Source: CAYRQP01 sp964426545 (GTDB lineage Bacteria > Fermentibacterota > Fermentibacteria > Fermentibacterales > JCC-6). From it: a stretch of 64,000 bases of DNA. Numbering within the stretch: the first letter of the stretch is position 1; the number at the start of each line of letters is the position of its first letter. Positions 35,595 to 44,175 of this stretch are shown one piece after another. The DNA lies in the NCBI GenBank assembly GCA_964426545.1, contig CAYRQP010000003.1:73011-137010 (forward strand), read 5' to 3'. The notes beneath the pieces were generated by a model. That model saw only the letters and a program-made list of their open reading frames with translations, had not been told where the DNA came from and searched no databases. The translations under genes and the position numbers were made by a program.

Positions 35595-37367
35595 TTATGC
35601 GTTCCGTTGCTGCTCTTCGAGAGCATCTATTTGTGATTTAATCAGATCTTTCACATTTTCGATTTCTTCTAAATCATCTTCGTGGATATAGCCCATGCCT
35701 GATATTTTGTTCTTTACAGAAAGGTCGAACAGAGATTTCGCCACTACGCCGTTCTGAAGGGCTTTTTTCATCTCTTTGTAGTTATACATGATAACTTCCA
35801 TCATCAGTTTCTGCTTCTTGATAGAGGCGTAGGTATCTACTTCGTGATACGCATTCTGATGCAGAAAGTCCTCTCTCAGAGAACGGGATACATGCAGGAT
35901 TAACTGGTCTGATGCTGATAGGGATTCCGCACCGACAAGTTTTGCTATCTCCTGAAGATTGGCTTCCTTCTGGAGCAGTGCTATTGCTTCGCTCATCATT
36001 TCGACCCATTCGGGTCCGAGTTTTTCATCGTAGTATTTTTTCAGATTTGTTGTGTAGAGTGAGTAACTCTCAAGCCAGCCTATTGCCGGAAAGTGTCTCA
36101 TATAAGCAAGTTTCGCCTGCAGGCTCCAGAATACCTTCACCACTCGGAGGGTTGCCTGAACAACCGGGTCTGAAAGGTCTCCGCCGGCGGGGCTGACAGC
36201 ACCTATAACAGTTAGGGCTCCTTTTCTGTCTTTATCCCCAAGACAGATGACATTACCGGCTCTTTCATAGAATTCCGCAATTCTGGTTCCGAGGTATGCG
36301 GGGTAACCTTCTTCTCCCGGCATCTCTTCAAGCCTTCCTGACATCTCGCGCATCGCTTCCGCCCATCTGCTCGTGGAGTCTGCCATCAATGCAACTGAAT
36401 ATCCCATATCCCTGAAGTATTCACCCAGTGTTATTCCGGTGTAAACGCTGGCTTCACGGGCAGCCACGGGCATGTTGCTGGTATTTGCAACAAGTACTGT
36501 TCTCTCACTGAGCGGCTTGCCGCTCTTAGGGTCTTCGAGTTTTGGGAATTCCTGGAGAACTTCCGTCATCTCGTTACCGCGTTCTCCGCATCCCACATAA
36601 ACAACCACTTCAGCATCCGCCCACTTTGCAAGTTGGTGCTGAATAACTGTTTTACCGCTTCCAAACGGTCCCGGCACACAGGCCGTTCCGCCTTTGCCGA
36701 GTGGAAAAAAAGCATCGACTACCCTCTGTCCCGTAATGAGCGGTTCTTCCGGGGCTCTTTTTTCCATTATGGGGCGGGCTTTTCTAACAGGCCATGTGTG
36801 GAACATCTTTAATTCCACTTCGCCGGTTTTTGTTTCCAGTTTAGCTATTATGGTGTCTATATTGTAATTACCGGATTTAATCACCCAGGTTATTCTACCG
36901 GCCGTCCCCGGCGGTACCATTATTCTGTGTTCAATCACTTCTGTTTCGGGAACTGTCCCGAGAATTTCTCCGCCGGAGACTTCTGTACCAACTTCTGCAA
37001 CGGGTGTGTATTCCCATTCTTTTTTATGGTCCAGTCCGCGTATGTTGATTCCCCTTGTAATCCAATCTCCCGCCGCTTCACGCACTTTGTCAAGCGGTCT
37101 CTGGATTCCATCATAGATTGCCTTGAGCAATCCGGGCCCGAGTTCAACGGAGAGCGGCTTACCCGTGATTGTTACAGGGTCTCCCGGTTTTAGTCCGCCG
37201 GTTTCCTCATACACCTGAATAGATGCCTTTGTGCCTTTCAGTTCAATAACTTCACCTATCAAACCGTATTCAGATACATATACCAGGTCGAACATCCTGG
37301 CGTCTCCCATTCCGTCTGCTACGACCAGCGGACCGGCTATTTTGTCAATGGTACCTTCTTTTATCAT
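35595..37367 (-). CDS. atpA: V-type ATPase catalytic subunit A
   Basis: The 590-residue protein has the non-homologous insert typical of A subunits (~100-200), the P-loop GPFGSGKTVIQHQL, VYVGCGERGNEMTEVL, and SRWAEAMREMSGRLEEMPGEEGYPAYL. It hydrolyses or makes ATP at the A/B interfaces. It is full length, with SD GGAGG before the ATG. With the rotor subunit's Na+ ligands, the complex may be an ion-pumping ATPase rather than the main ATP synthase; no F-type genes are in the window. Confidence 0.96.
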   Translation of the reverse strand: MIKEGTIDKIAGPLVVADGMGDARMFDLVYVSEYGLIGEVIELKGTKASIQVYEETGGLKPGDPVTITGKPLSVELGPGLLKAIYDGIQRPLDKVREAAGDWITRGINIRGLDHKKEWEYTPVAEVGTEVSGGEILGTVPETEVIEHRIMVPPGTAGRITWVIKSGNYNIDTIIAKLETKTGEVELKMFHTWPVRKARPIMEKRAPEEPLITGQRVVDAFFPLGKGGTACVPGPFGSGKTVIQHQLAKWADAEVVVYVGCGERGNEMTEVLQEFPKLEDPKSGKPLSERTVLVANTSNMPVAAREASVYTGITLGEYFRDMGYSVALMADSTSRWAEAMREMSGRLEEMPGEEGYPAYLGTRIAEFYERAGNVICLGDKDRKGALTVIGAVSPAGGDLSDPVVQATLRVVKVFWSLQAKLAYMRHFPAIGWLESYSLYTTNLKKYYDEKLGPEWVEMMSEAIALLQKEANLQEIAKLVGAESLSASDQLILHVSRSLREDFLHQNAYHEVDTYASIKKQKLMMEVIMYNYKEMKKALQNGVVAKSLFDLSVKNKISGMGYIHEDDLEEIENVKDLIKSQIDALEEQQRNA

Positions 37368-37396
37368 CCTTACCTCCGAGCGACGTTTGCGGGACT

Positions 37397-37732
37397 TTAC
37401 CCCTTATTTTTCTTCTCTGCCATAAGATCCACACCCACGGCTTTGATTATTAATTCTCTGATTGTCTCTTCACCGCGCCTGCTCGACCCCTGAATACCCG
37501 GAAGAACCACAACCGTCGGTATTGCCCTGTGCATTGTGTCTTCTATTTCCTCTTTTATGGGATCTGCTATATCTTCCGTAACCATGATTACTGATGTTTC
37601 TTCTTTTGCCAGCCGTTTGAACTGCTCTCTGGCATCGGCATCGTCTTTCGGCACTATCACTTCCACACCGAGAGCTTTGAAGCCGAGAACTGTATCTATA
37701 TCACCGATGAACGCTATTTTCCCTTTTGCCAT
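37397..37732 (-). CDS. atpF: V-type ATPase subunit F
   Basis: The 111-residue protein starts KGKIAFIGDIDTVLGFKALGVE. It continues with VIMVTEDIADPIKEEIE and AIPTVVVLPGIQGS, the Rossmann-like fold of subunit F that caps the central shaft with D. SD AGGAGAG precedes ATG. It sits eight bases after subunit C, in the conserved C-F-A-B-D order. Confidence 0.94.
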   Translation of the reverse strand: MAKGKIAFIGDIDTVLGFKALGVEVIVPKDDADAREQFKRLAKEETSVIMVTEDIADPIKEEIEDTMHRAIPTVVVLPGIQGSSRRGEETIRELIIKAVGVDLMAEKKNKG

Positions 37733-37740
37733 AATCTCTC

Positions 37741-38721
37741 CTAACCCCGTGGAAGCCTTTGCTGAAGCCGTTCTTTTCCGACGCCTGCAGTTTTTGCAGC
37801 AAGAAGAACTTTCAGATGACTTACCTCCATCTCTTTTCTAAATACATAAGAGATTAGCCTGAACGGTCCGAAGACAGGATAAGTCCCTTCTTCATAGATA
37901 GATAGAAGAAGCCTGTCCGTTTCTCTTTCGAAGGAGAGAAATGATTTGTCCGTGAGTGCCCTACCAAGAGATTCGGCTACTTCTTCGAAGCCTGTATTTT
38001 CTGCAAGAAGGACAGTAAGGTCATTTTTTCTGCATGCTTCCTCTAACTCTTCTATTGTATGGAAACCGCCTTCGAAAAGTGTCTTCTCTATTTCCTTTGA
38101 TGACAGCTCGAGTATCGATGCCCTGCCTGCGATTAGGAAGTTCTTCAATTCTGTTTTTATCTTCGTCAAATATTCAAGTTCCGGGGTTATCGCTGATAGT
38201 TCCACCGACTCTATTCCCGATGCGAACTTATCCATTAGCATGTCCACATCGCACTCCTTTATGCTGTCGAGTTCTTTCAGCTCTTCAAGAGTTTCTCTGA
38301 AATTGCCGGGCAGGTCAGCCATGGATTCATCATCGTGTACTGCTTTTCGCAGCAGGTCGGTACTTATAAGTCCGTCTTTTTCGACTTCTATGCTGTCATC
38401 ATCTTTCCCATCATCTCCCGTGAGAAGATGCTTCCAGATATATCTGGCATTTCGCACATCCCGCCGTGAGAGAATACCTCGCTGAATACGCTTGTCTTTA
38501 GCTAATTCTACCATGTCGTTTTCAACAGATGTAACTGCACCGGAAAAACATTTCTCGAGTGAATCATGATGCATAAAACCGCCATACCATGTGTCTCCAA
38601 GGAATCTGATGAGCTCATCACGGCTCTCCGCAGCAATCATCATCTGCCACATACGTTTTTCGATGAAGGATGTCTCTTCACCGCTTATTCTGCCGTTTGT
38701 ATAGACAAAATCTTCTGCCAT
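37741..38721 (-). CDS. atpC: V-type ATPase subunit C (AC39 family)
   Basis: About 326 mainly helical residues in three similar bundles, as expected for the funnel-shaped subunit that joins the rotor shaft to the membrane ring. Recognisable pieces include FVYTNGRISGEE and DTWYGGF near the start and FGPFRLISYVFRKEMEVSHLKVLLAAKTAGV near the end. ATG 38721 follows directly after the stop of subunit E. An in-frame codon at 38739 would lie inside that gene. The symbol follows V/A-type usage. Confidence 0.9.
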   Translation of the reverse strand: MAEDFVYTNGRISGEETSFIEKRMWQMMIAAESRDELIRFLGDTWYGGFMHHDSLEKCFSGAVTSVENDMVELAKDKRIQRGILSRRDVRNARYIWKHLLTGDDGKDDDSIEVEKDGLISTDLLRKAVHDDESMADLPGNFRETLEELKELDSIKECDVDMLMDKFASGIESVELSAITPELEYLTKIKTELKNFLIAGRASILELSSKEIEKTLFEGGFHTIEELEEACRKNDLTVLLAENTGFEEVAESLGRALTDKSFLSFERETDRLLLSIYEEGTYPVFGPFRLISYVFRKEMEVSHLKVLLAAKTAGVGKERLQQRLPRG

Positions 38722-38722
38722 T

Positions 38723-39319
38723 CTATTCTGCTTCCTCAAAGCCTATGTCTATCAGCGGGGCAAGGTTCATTACGATGTCTTCGTGAGCCAGTTCCGCAAT
38801 CATCGAAATAGTGGCATTCTGGCTTATCTTTCCTGAACGCATCACTATACCGCCTTTGCCGGCATGCCTTTCGTCTGACAGGACAAATTGTCTGTCATCG
38901 CTGCCTTTACCCGAAAGATATCCTACCGTAATTCTTCCCGCATCTCCCTGTGAGATTAGCACTTCAACCATTCCGGTAAATGTGCAGCTGTCAAGCAGAC
39001 TGCCTATAAGTTCGAGATAACTCCCGTCATCGCTGTTTATAAGTTTATCGACTGCCTTATCGATAGCATCATTAATCATCGTACTTCTTGCATTCAGTAT
39101 CTGTTTCTCTGCTTCCGCCTGCACATGAAACATCTTCTTTTTCTTCAGTTCTTTCATTTGAAGTTCCATCTTCTCGATGTTCTTGCGGTGCTCAGCATCG
39201 AGTTCTTTCTTCTTTGCTGATGTTTTCTTTTCCTGCTCTGATTTAGCTGATGTTACAATGGATTCTGCTTCTTTCTCAGCATCCCGCTTTATTTTTTCGA
39301 GTATTGCTTCCAATGCCAT
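38723..39319 (-). CDS. atpE: V-type ATPase subunit E
   Basis: The 198-residue protein has a long charged N-terminal helix (IKRDAEKEAESIVTSAKSEQEKKTS) and a small C-terminal alpha/beta domain. Together these make the peripheral stator stalk with the H/G-like subunit encoded at the operon start. SD AGGA lies six bases before ATG 39319. The symbol follows V/A-type usage and is not the F-type c subunit. Confidence 0.92.
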   Translation of the reverse strand: MALEAILEKIKRDAEKEAESIVTSAKSEQEKKTSAKKKELDAEHRKNIEKMELQMKELKKKKMFHVQAEAEKQILNARSTMINDAIDKAVDKLINSDDGSYLELIGSLLDSCTFTGMVEVLISQGDAGRITVGYLSGKGSDDRQFVLSDERHAGKGGIVMRSGKISQNATISMIAELAHEDIVMNLAPLIDIGFEEAE

Positions 39320-39334
39320 AAATTATCCTATTAC

Positions 39335-39790
39335 TTACTTCGGAATCATCATGAAGGAAATAAGGAAACCGAGAATTGCATAAAACTCAACAAACACCGC
39401 AAGGATTAATGATTTTGCTGAATCATCAGGCTGTTTTGCAGTCATCATAGCGCCGCCTGCACAGACTTTTCCCTGCCACATTCCTGAAAATAAACCCGCA
39501 AGAGCAATAGGTACTGCTGCTGCGAAGTATGTCCAGGCGAGACTCATGGTGAGAGTACCGTTTGCTACAGCAGTCTGTACCGGTCCCAGAAGCAGGAACG
39601 CTATGACGAAGCCGTAGATTCCCTGGGTACCCGGAAGAGCGGATAAAAGAAGTAATTTCCCGAACTTGCCCGGATCGACACTCATTACACCGGTGCTTGC
39701 CTGAGCGACTATTCCGATACCTATTGCCGAACCGATTCCTGCAAGTGCGCAGGCAAGGGCAACACCCCCGAAAGCTATCAGTTGTTCCAC
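39335..39790 (-). CDS. ntpK: V-type ATPase rotor (proteolipid) subunit K, Na+-site type
   Basis: The 151-residue protein is two fused helical hairpins with four membrane segments. The ion site residues match those of Enterococcus hirae NtpK: Leu52, Thr55, Gln56 and Tyr59 (in LPGTQGIYGF), Gln106 (GMWQGKV) and Glu135 (FVEFYAILGF). Spacing is identical (Leu61-Thr64-Gln65-Tyr68, Gln110-Glu139). The first hairpin has Gln where a second carboxylate could be, giving one Glu per four helices and a low ion-to-ATP ratio. This points to Na+ transport, by residue match only. The start is GTG with GGGAG seven bases upstream. Confidence 0.92.
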   Translation of the reverse strand: MEQLIAFGGVALACALAGIGSAIGIGIVAQASTGVMSVDPGKFGKLLLLSALPGTQGIYGFVIAFLLLGPVQTAVANGTLTMSLAWTYFAAAVPIALAGLFSGMWQGKVCAGGAMMTAKQPDDSAKSLILAVFVEFYAILGFLISFMMIPK

Positions 39791-39812
39791 TTAGTTTCTC
39801 CCTTCTTCTCTT

Positions 39813-41846
39813 TTAAGAAGTTTTTGTTTTGCTGTTCTTTCTATCTATCTGTACATATTTCGATTCATACCGAAAAGGCTTGAATGCCTTCCCCGTACCG
39901 TCGTAAAATTTCCCGAAGAACTCGACGAATTGAAGCCTTGCTGTGTGTATGAAACCGCTGAGACAAGCCATAGCAAGATTAAAAAGATGCCCGCCGGCCA
40001 ATAGAAATATTGCCAGAATCAACCCGAGTACCGGTATTCCGGCCGTAAGCTGTCCTGCTATCTCATTTATCACCCGTGCTATTATTGCGCTTGAAAGGGC
40101 AAGGGCAAATAACCGTGAATAAGACAATACATCTCCGAGCAGATTGACTATTCCATACATGGCATAAGCACCCAGTCCCAGTTTTCCCAGGCCTTTTGCT
40201 TCACGGCCGCCCATAATGAATATCAGGAGTGCACCGCCGCCAAGGATCATCAGCAGAATGCTGCCCACCGGCCCGTTTGCATTATAGAGCTTCCCTTCAA
40301 GCAGATAATTATTGAAGAGCCATGGAAAAAGTCCTATCATCGCAAGAAGCCATCCGGTCTGATCTACAATAGCGATGACCCCCTCGCCTATCTTCAATCT
40401 CTTTACAAGATTGATGACTATCCCGGCAAGCAGCTGAAAGAAACCAAATGCAAGAGTAAGGTAAAGGAACTGCTCGGATACACCGAATCCCCTTTGCCCT
40501 GCTCCCCCGCCGGGAACAAACCCCGGCACAAGATTGTTAAGTAGATTTGCGGGAGCCTGAAGAAAGTAGGGCAGGAGAGCATAATCAGCACCGAACCATC
40601 CGCCGAGGAATACCCCGACTATTATGCTCGCTATGCCTCCTTGAAACAGGAGATTGAAAAGCCGCGGGTTTTTTCCCTTTTTCTTTGTCATACGGGAACC
40701 TAAAGCTGCCAGTATTGCAAGCGCGATACCGTATCCTGCATCACCTATGCAGATACCGAAGAAGAATGCATAGAACGGCGCCATTAACGCCGTGGGGTCG
40801 AGTTCTTTTCGGGTTGGATAGCCGTACATATCTGTAAGAAGAGCATACGGATCCATCGCAGGTGTTTCCGTAAGTGGTGAGGGGGGAATTTCTCCTTCTT
40901 CGGGTTCTATTTTGCTCACGGATACTTCGCCCAGGCTCTCTAAGTTTGCTTTCAGATTATCCAGATCCCGGTCGCGTATCCATGCTTCGAGAAGAAAAAT
41001 ACTCCTGCTCGCTCTTGAATTCGCTGCTGCTTCCTGCCTTAAAAGCAGAAGTCCTGCGGCATCGAGCAGTATTTTGAATTCCGGTATCATCTCTGCAAAT
41101 GTTTCTGCTTCTGTCTTTAGGGATGCTTCTTTTTTCTGAACATGGTCTATTTCTTCTTTAACCTCTTTAAGTAATTCCCCAACAGTCCCGCTGCGTCCCC
41201 CGAAATCCTGCCCTGTGAATCCATATTCAGAGAGCTTCTTTAGAATTACTTCGCTTTCTGAACAGTGCATTGCCAATACCACCTGCTCGGAACTCTTTCC
41301 GCTGTCAATGACTTCAATATGAAACAGTTCGTTTTCGGCCTCGATACTGTGAACAGCCTGTATCGATTCTCTTTCAAGGACACCCGCGCGAAGCAAAACT
41401 TTTCCCCGGCGGTGGAATTCTTCGAGAGGAATAGACAGGTTGTGCCAATCGAGGAGAAATTGTTTTTCCTGTTCAAGTTCTTTTCTTCCCCCCTCTCTCT
41501 TTGCTGTATTCACTGCAACATTCCAGGCTTCTGCGGCTTTTGCGGTCAGCTCATCATCCCCAGCCCGGTCGAGAAGTTCATCTTCTGACATTACTGGTGT
41601 ATTTGTCTTTTTTTTCTCTGTGATGTATCCTTCGAGAAATGATATTGTTTTCTCAAGGTCAGCGATCTTCTCAGCGAGTTCCGATGTTTCTATCTGTGCG
41701 GGCTTAAAAAGCGTTTCTTTCTCTTCTCTTACCTCGGATATATCTTTCAATTGGACATTACCCGATGATTCCACGGCCGCGAGTACATCCGCTCTGCGAA
41801 CGGCATGACACAGAACTTCTATTTTCGATACACCGTCAAGTGCCAT
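39813..41846 (-). CDS. atpI: V-type ATPase membrane stator subunit I (a-type)
   Basis: The 677-residue protein has a soluble, helical N-terminal half and seven or eight membrane segments in the C-terminal half. Features include DPTALMAPFYAFFFGICIGDAGYG and the AMYGIVNLLGDVLSYSRLFALALSSAIIA stretch with the Arg that faces the rotor Glu. It forms the half-channels for the ion. Its ATG shares a base with the stop of the H-like gene. Confidence 0.95.
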   Translation of the reverse strand: MALDGVSKIEVLCHAVRRADVLAAVESSGNVQLKDISEVREEKETLFKPAQIETSELAEKIADLEKTISFLEGYITEKKKTNTPVMSEDELLDRAGDDELTAKAAEAWNVAVNTAKREGGRKELEQEKQFLLDWHNLSIPLEEFHRRGKVLLRAGVLERESIQAVHSIEAENELFHIEVIDSGKSSEQVVLAMHCSESEVILKKLSEYGFTGQDFGGRSGTVGELLKEVKEEIDHVQKKEASLKTEAETFAEMIPEFKILLDAAGLLLLRQEAAANSRASRSIFLLEAWIRDRDLDNLKANLESLGEVSVSKIEPEEGEIPPSPLTETPAMDPYALLTDMYGYPTRKELDPTALMAPFYAFFFGICIGDAGYGIALAILAALGSRMTKKKGKNPRLFNLLFQGGIASIIVGVFLGGWFGADYALLPYFLQAPANLLNNLVPGFVPGGGAGQRGFGVSEQFLYLTLAFGFFQLLAGIVINLVKRLKIGEGVIAIVDQTGWLLAMIGLFPWLFNNYLLEGKLYNANGPVGSILLMILGGGALLIFIMGGREAKGLGKLGLGAYAMYGIVNLLGDVLSYSRLFALALSSAIIARVINEIAGQLTAGIPVLGLILAIFLLAGGHLFNLAMACLSGFIHTARLQFVEFFGKFYDGTGKAFKPFRYESKYVQIDRKNSKTKTS

Positions 41847-42163
41847 TAATCATCCATTCCAGAAGTAATAGTGTTTTTCAAGAGCGCTTCTGCTTTCTTT
41901 TCTATTTCTTCAGTGTATTTTCTTAGTTCGCTTTTCCTTCCGGATGTCCTCTCGAAAAGTTGTTCAGCGTATCTATCAACCTGTTCTTGTATTTCTGCTT
42001 CTGAAAGCGATACCTGCTTTGCATGCCTGATTTTTGTTTCTTCTACAAGCTGTTCTATTATATCCGGTGTGGTCATAAATATTTGCTGTGCTTCTTTTTT
42101 CGCATTTTCGATAATTCTCTCCGCATCACTCTCAGCTTTACGAAGTATATTCATATCTGCCAT
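41846..42163 (-). CDS. V-type ATPase stator subunit H/G-like
   Basis: The ~105-residue protein is a single long coiled coil (LRKAESDAERIIENAKKEAQQI and then RKYTEEIEKKAEALL), as for the AhaH/VatG peripheral-stalk subunit that pairs with E. ATG 42163 has GAAAGG eight bases upstream. A TTG at 42178 would add five residues. It is the first gene of the ATPase operon. The 180 bases ahead of it should contain the operon promoter and hold three DnaA boxes. Confidence 0.8.
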   Translation of the reverse strand: MADMNILRKAESDAERIIENAKKEAQQIFMTTPDIIEQLVEETKIRHAKQVSLSEAEIQEQVDRYAEQLFERTSGRKSELRKYTEEIEKKAEALLKNTITSGMDD

Positions 42164-42248
42164 AAGCCAACCTTTCAAAATTGGGATTTCCTGTCAAATA
42201 CCCTCAAAACAGCCCCTGGGATGTCTAATTCTGCATTGGAAAACATGT

Positions 42249-42346
42249 TGTGGATATCACTTACTAAACTACTTTAAGTACATGAGCTAGCATCATGTTA
42301 ATCATTTAGTTAGCGGGTTATCCACAATAATACTTTTTTTTCCACA
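42249..42346. promoter_or_regulatory. Cluster of three DnaA-box-like sites upstream of the V-ATPase operon
   Basis: TGTGGATAT (42249-42257), TTATCCACA (42318-42326, consensus) and TTTTCCACA (42338-42346) occur in the 180-base stretch between the bactofilin and ATPase genes. One perfect and two near matches in 100 bases is more than expected by chance. The cluster could regulate the downstream operon, titrate DnaA, or be an auxiliary origin element; the sequence does not decide. Confidence 0.5.
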
Positions 42347-42359
42347 TTTTTCCCTTCTA

Positions 42360-42710
42360 CTAGTTAACGGACTCGTCTTTTGTCATTCTGCACATACCTT
42401 CGAAAAATACACCTTCTTCTACTATAAGAGAGCGTGTATAAATGTCACCTTCTATGCGAGAACCGGTGTGTAATTCCAGTTGTTTCTCCGCTTTTACAGT
42501 ACCCTCTATTCTGCCGCCTACAACTACACTGTCAGCAACTACATTTCCCTTAATGATACCCTCTGTACCGACCGTAAGCATTTCGGTTACCTGTACTTCT
42601 CCCTCGACCATGCCGTTAACGCGGAGACCGCCGTCTATTTTCAGCGAGCCGCTGCATACTCCGCCTGCGGAGATCACAGAAGATATAGAAGTGTTCCTCT
42701 TTTCAGCCAT
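42360..42710 (-). CDS. Bactofilin
   Basis: About 116 residues starting MAEKRNTSISSVIS. It has repeated six-residue beta turns typical of the bactofilin (DUF583) right-handed beta-helix: GVCSGSLKIDGGLRVNG, VEGEVQVTEMLTVG and KGNVVADSVVVGGRIEG. Bactofilins polymerise without nucleotide and position cell-wall enzymes. I chose ATG 42710, which matches family starts; the longer version overlaps the upstream gene. The gene right before it encodes a membrane-anchored coiled coil. Confidence 0.9.
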   Translation of the reverse strand: MAEKRNTSISSVISAGGVCSGSLKIDGGLRVNGMVEGEVQVTEMLTVGTEGIIKGNVVADSVVVGGRIEGTVKAEKQLELHTGSRIEGDIYTRSLIVEEGVFFEGMCRMTKDESVN

Positions 42711-42741
42711 TAATTGAATACCTTCTTTCCCGATACACAGA

Positions 42742-43080
42742 CTACTCGTCCTGCGGTTCAATTATTTGTGTCATGTTTTCGATAATTACCCTGGCTTCGA
42801 TAATCTCCCTGAGTTCTTCCGAAAGTTCATCTACTCTTCTTTCTATTAAGACCATAGAAGCCAGCGAGTCGCTCATTATTCTATTCTCTCTTGAAAGTTC
42901 TTTGTTTTCAGTATTATAAACGAAAAACAGAGTGGTCAAGATAACCACGACCAGCAGTACAAGTGATGTTAACATGCTGATAATCCTAAAAACTATAAGT
43001 TTGCGTCCGTAAATATCAAAATTCCTGAATTTTCTTCCGTCGTGAGATGAGAAGGAAATACTAAAACCTTTTCGAGGCAT
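42742..43080 (-). CDS. Short membrane/coiled-coil protein resembling the N-terminus of M23 peptidases
   Basis: About 112 residues: a basic segment MPRKGFSISFSSHDGRKFRNF, one membrane helix (~30-52), then a charged coiled coil (NKELSRENRIM and RRVDELSEELREI). M23 (LytM-like) peptidases that pair with bactofilins start the same way and continue into a peptidase domain. That domain is absent here, and the stop comes just after the coiled coil. Start ATG 43080 follows GGAGAG. It may tether bactofilin to the membrane; this is inferred. Confidence 0.6.
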   Translation of the reverse strand: MPRKGFSISFSSHDGRKFRNFDIYGRKLIVFRIISMLTSLVLLVVVILTTLFFVYNTENKELSRENRIMSDSLASMVLIERRVDELSEELREIIEARVIIENMTQIIEPQDE

Positions 43081-43158
43081 TTGGCTCTCCATTCTCTTCA
43101 ATCAGAAGGTTATACACTACTTGTTTGTGTATTTCTTTGTCAACTGACAATAATTCGC

Positions 43159-44175
43159 TCATAATCTCTTTAACATTCTTTTTATTTCAGTGATTGACAT
43201 TCCTTTACCTAAAGCAGCCATCAAGAGTAGCCGCATCTTATGCCCCTGCATATCTCCAGCAAATACCGCTCCGCGTCTTTCGAGATCGATGCCGCCCCCT
43301 GTATATCCGTAAACCCCGAGTGTGCGTCCCATATAACATCTGCTGGTAACACATATAATCACTTCTTTTCTGATGCCGTATTCAATCGCATCTGCTGCAT
43401 CAGGGGGCACATTGCCCCTGCCGAGAGCTTCTATCACCAGACCCCTGTCTCCCCTGTCGATACAGTGTCTTATCATATCTGCACCGTATCCGGCTGCGAT
43501 TCGTACAAATCCTACATTCTTTTCCAGCTTAAGATCACCCTGTGGTAAATGCATTCGCCATAATGGTTTGCGATGAAGAATCACGCGGTCGTGATCAACG
43601 AAACCAAGCGGTCCAAAACCCGGAGAGTTAAAACTGCTGATATTGCTTGTGTAGGTTTTTGTGACCTTTCCGGCGGCGTGTATCTCGTCGTTCAGAACTA
43701 CTGTAATTCCCAACTTATGAATTTCAGAATTTACAGCGGCAAGAAGCGCCCCCCTGAGATTTCTCGGGCCGTCCACACCCATTTCATCCGCACTTCGCAT
43801 AGCAGCTGTAAATACTACCGGACGAGTGCTGTCGATAGAAATGTCTGCAAGAAAGGCGGTCTCTTCAAGTGTATCTGTACCGTGAGTAACAACAATTCCG
43901 TCATATTTTCGACTATCGAGAAGTTCCGCGATGTATCTGCATAATTCTGCCATTTTTTCCGGATAGATATGCGGACTTGGTAATCTGCAGAACTCGAAAT
44001 GTTCCACTTCCACGCAGGATGGTATTATTTTTTTTCCGAACAGAAGTGAATTGTATTCATCTGTTATACTGATGCCTGAAGACGTGGAATACATTTCTAT
44101 AGTGCCGCCCGTTGATATTAATGCTATCCTTTGCGTATTTCCGCAGTCTGACGCATCACTGCCGGAGATTTTCAC
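43159..44175 (-). CDS. ansA: L-asparaginase, cytoplasmic type I
   Basis: The 338-residue protein has both catalytic signatures: ISTGGTIEM, with the Thr nucleophile, and VVTHGTDTLEETA, with Thr-Asp of the second triad. It has no signal peptide, so it is the low-affinity type I enzyme that hydrolyses asparagine to aspartate and ammonia. A transamidosome-linked GatD origin is possible but lacks the expected partner. Start GTG 44175 follows GGAAAA and overlaps the upstream large gene by 20 bases. Confidence 0.9.
   Translation of the reverse strand: MKISGSDASDCGNTQRIALISTGGTIEMYSTSSGISITDEYNSLLFGKKIIPSCVEVEHFEFCRLPSPHIYPEKMAELCRYIAELLDSRKYDGIVVTHGTDTLEETAFLADISIDSTRPVVFTAAMRSADEMGVDGPRNLRGALLAAVNSEIHKLGITVVLNDEIHAAGKVTKTYTSNISSFNSPGFGPLGFVDHDRVILHRKPLWRMHLPQGDLKLEKNVGFVRIAAGYGADMIRHCIDRGDRGLVIEALGRGNVPPDAADAIEYGIRKEVIICVTSRCYMGRTLGVYGYTGGGIDLERRGAVFAGDMQGHKMRLLLMAALGKGMSITEIKRMLKRL

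Noticed and set aside
33558..42178. Long open frames antisense to the ATPase and gyrase genes
   Set aside because: They have low-complexity serine/leucine-rich products typical of antisense to conserved genes and no SD or homology.
42249..42346. Main origin at the 42-kb DnaA-box cluster
   Set aside because: Genes on both sides run in the same direction, while the strand switch and more boxes lie at dnaA-rpmH.
42742..43080. Septum protein FtsB/FtsL-type divisome factor
   Set aside because: One helix plus coiled coil fits, but the basic SHDGRKFR start and the bactofilin neighbour fit the M23-partner family better.
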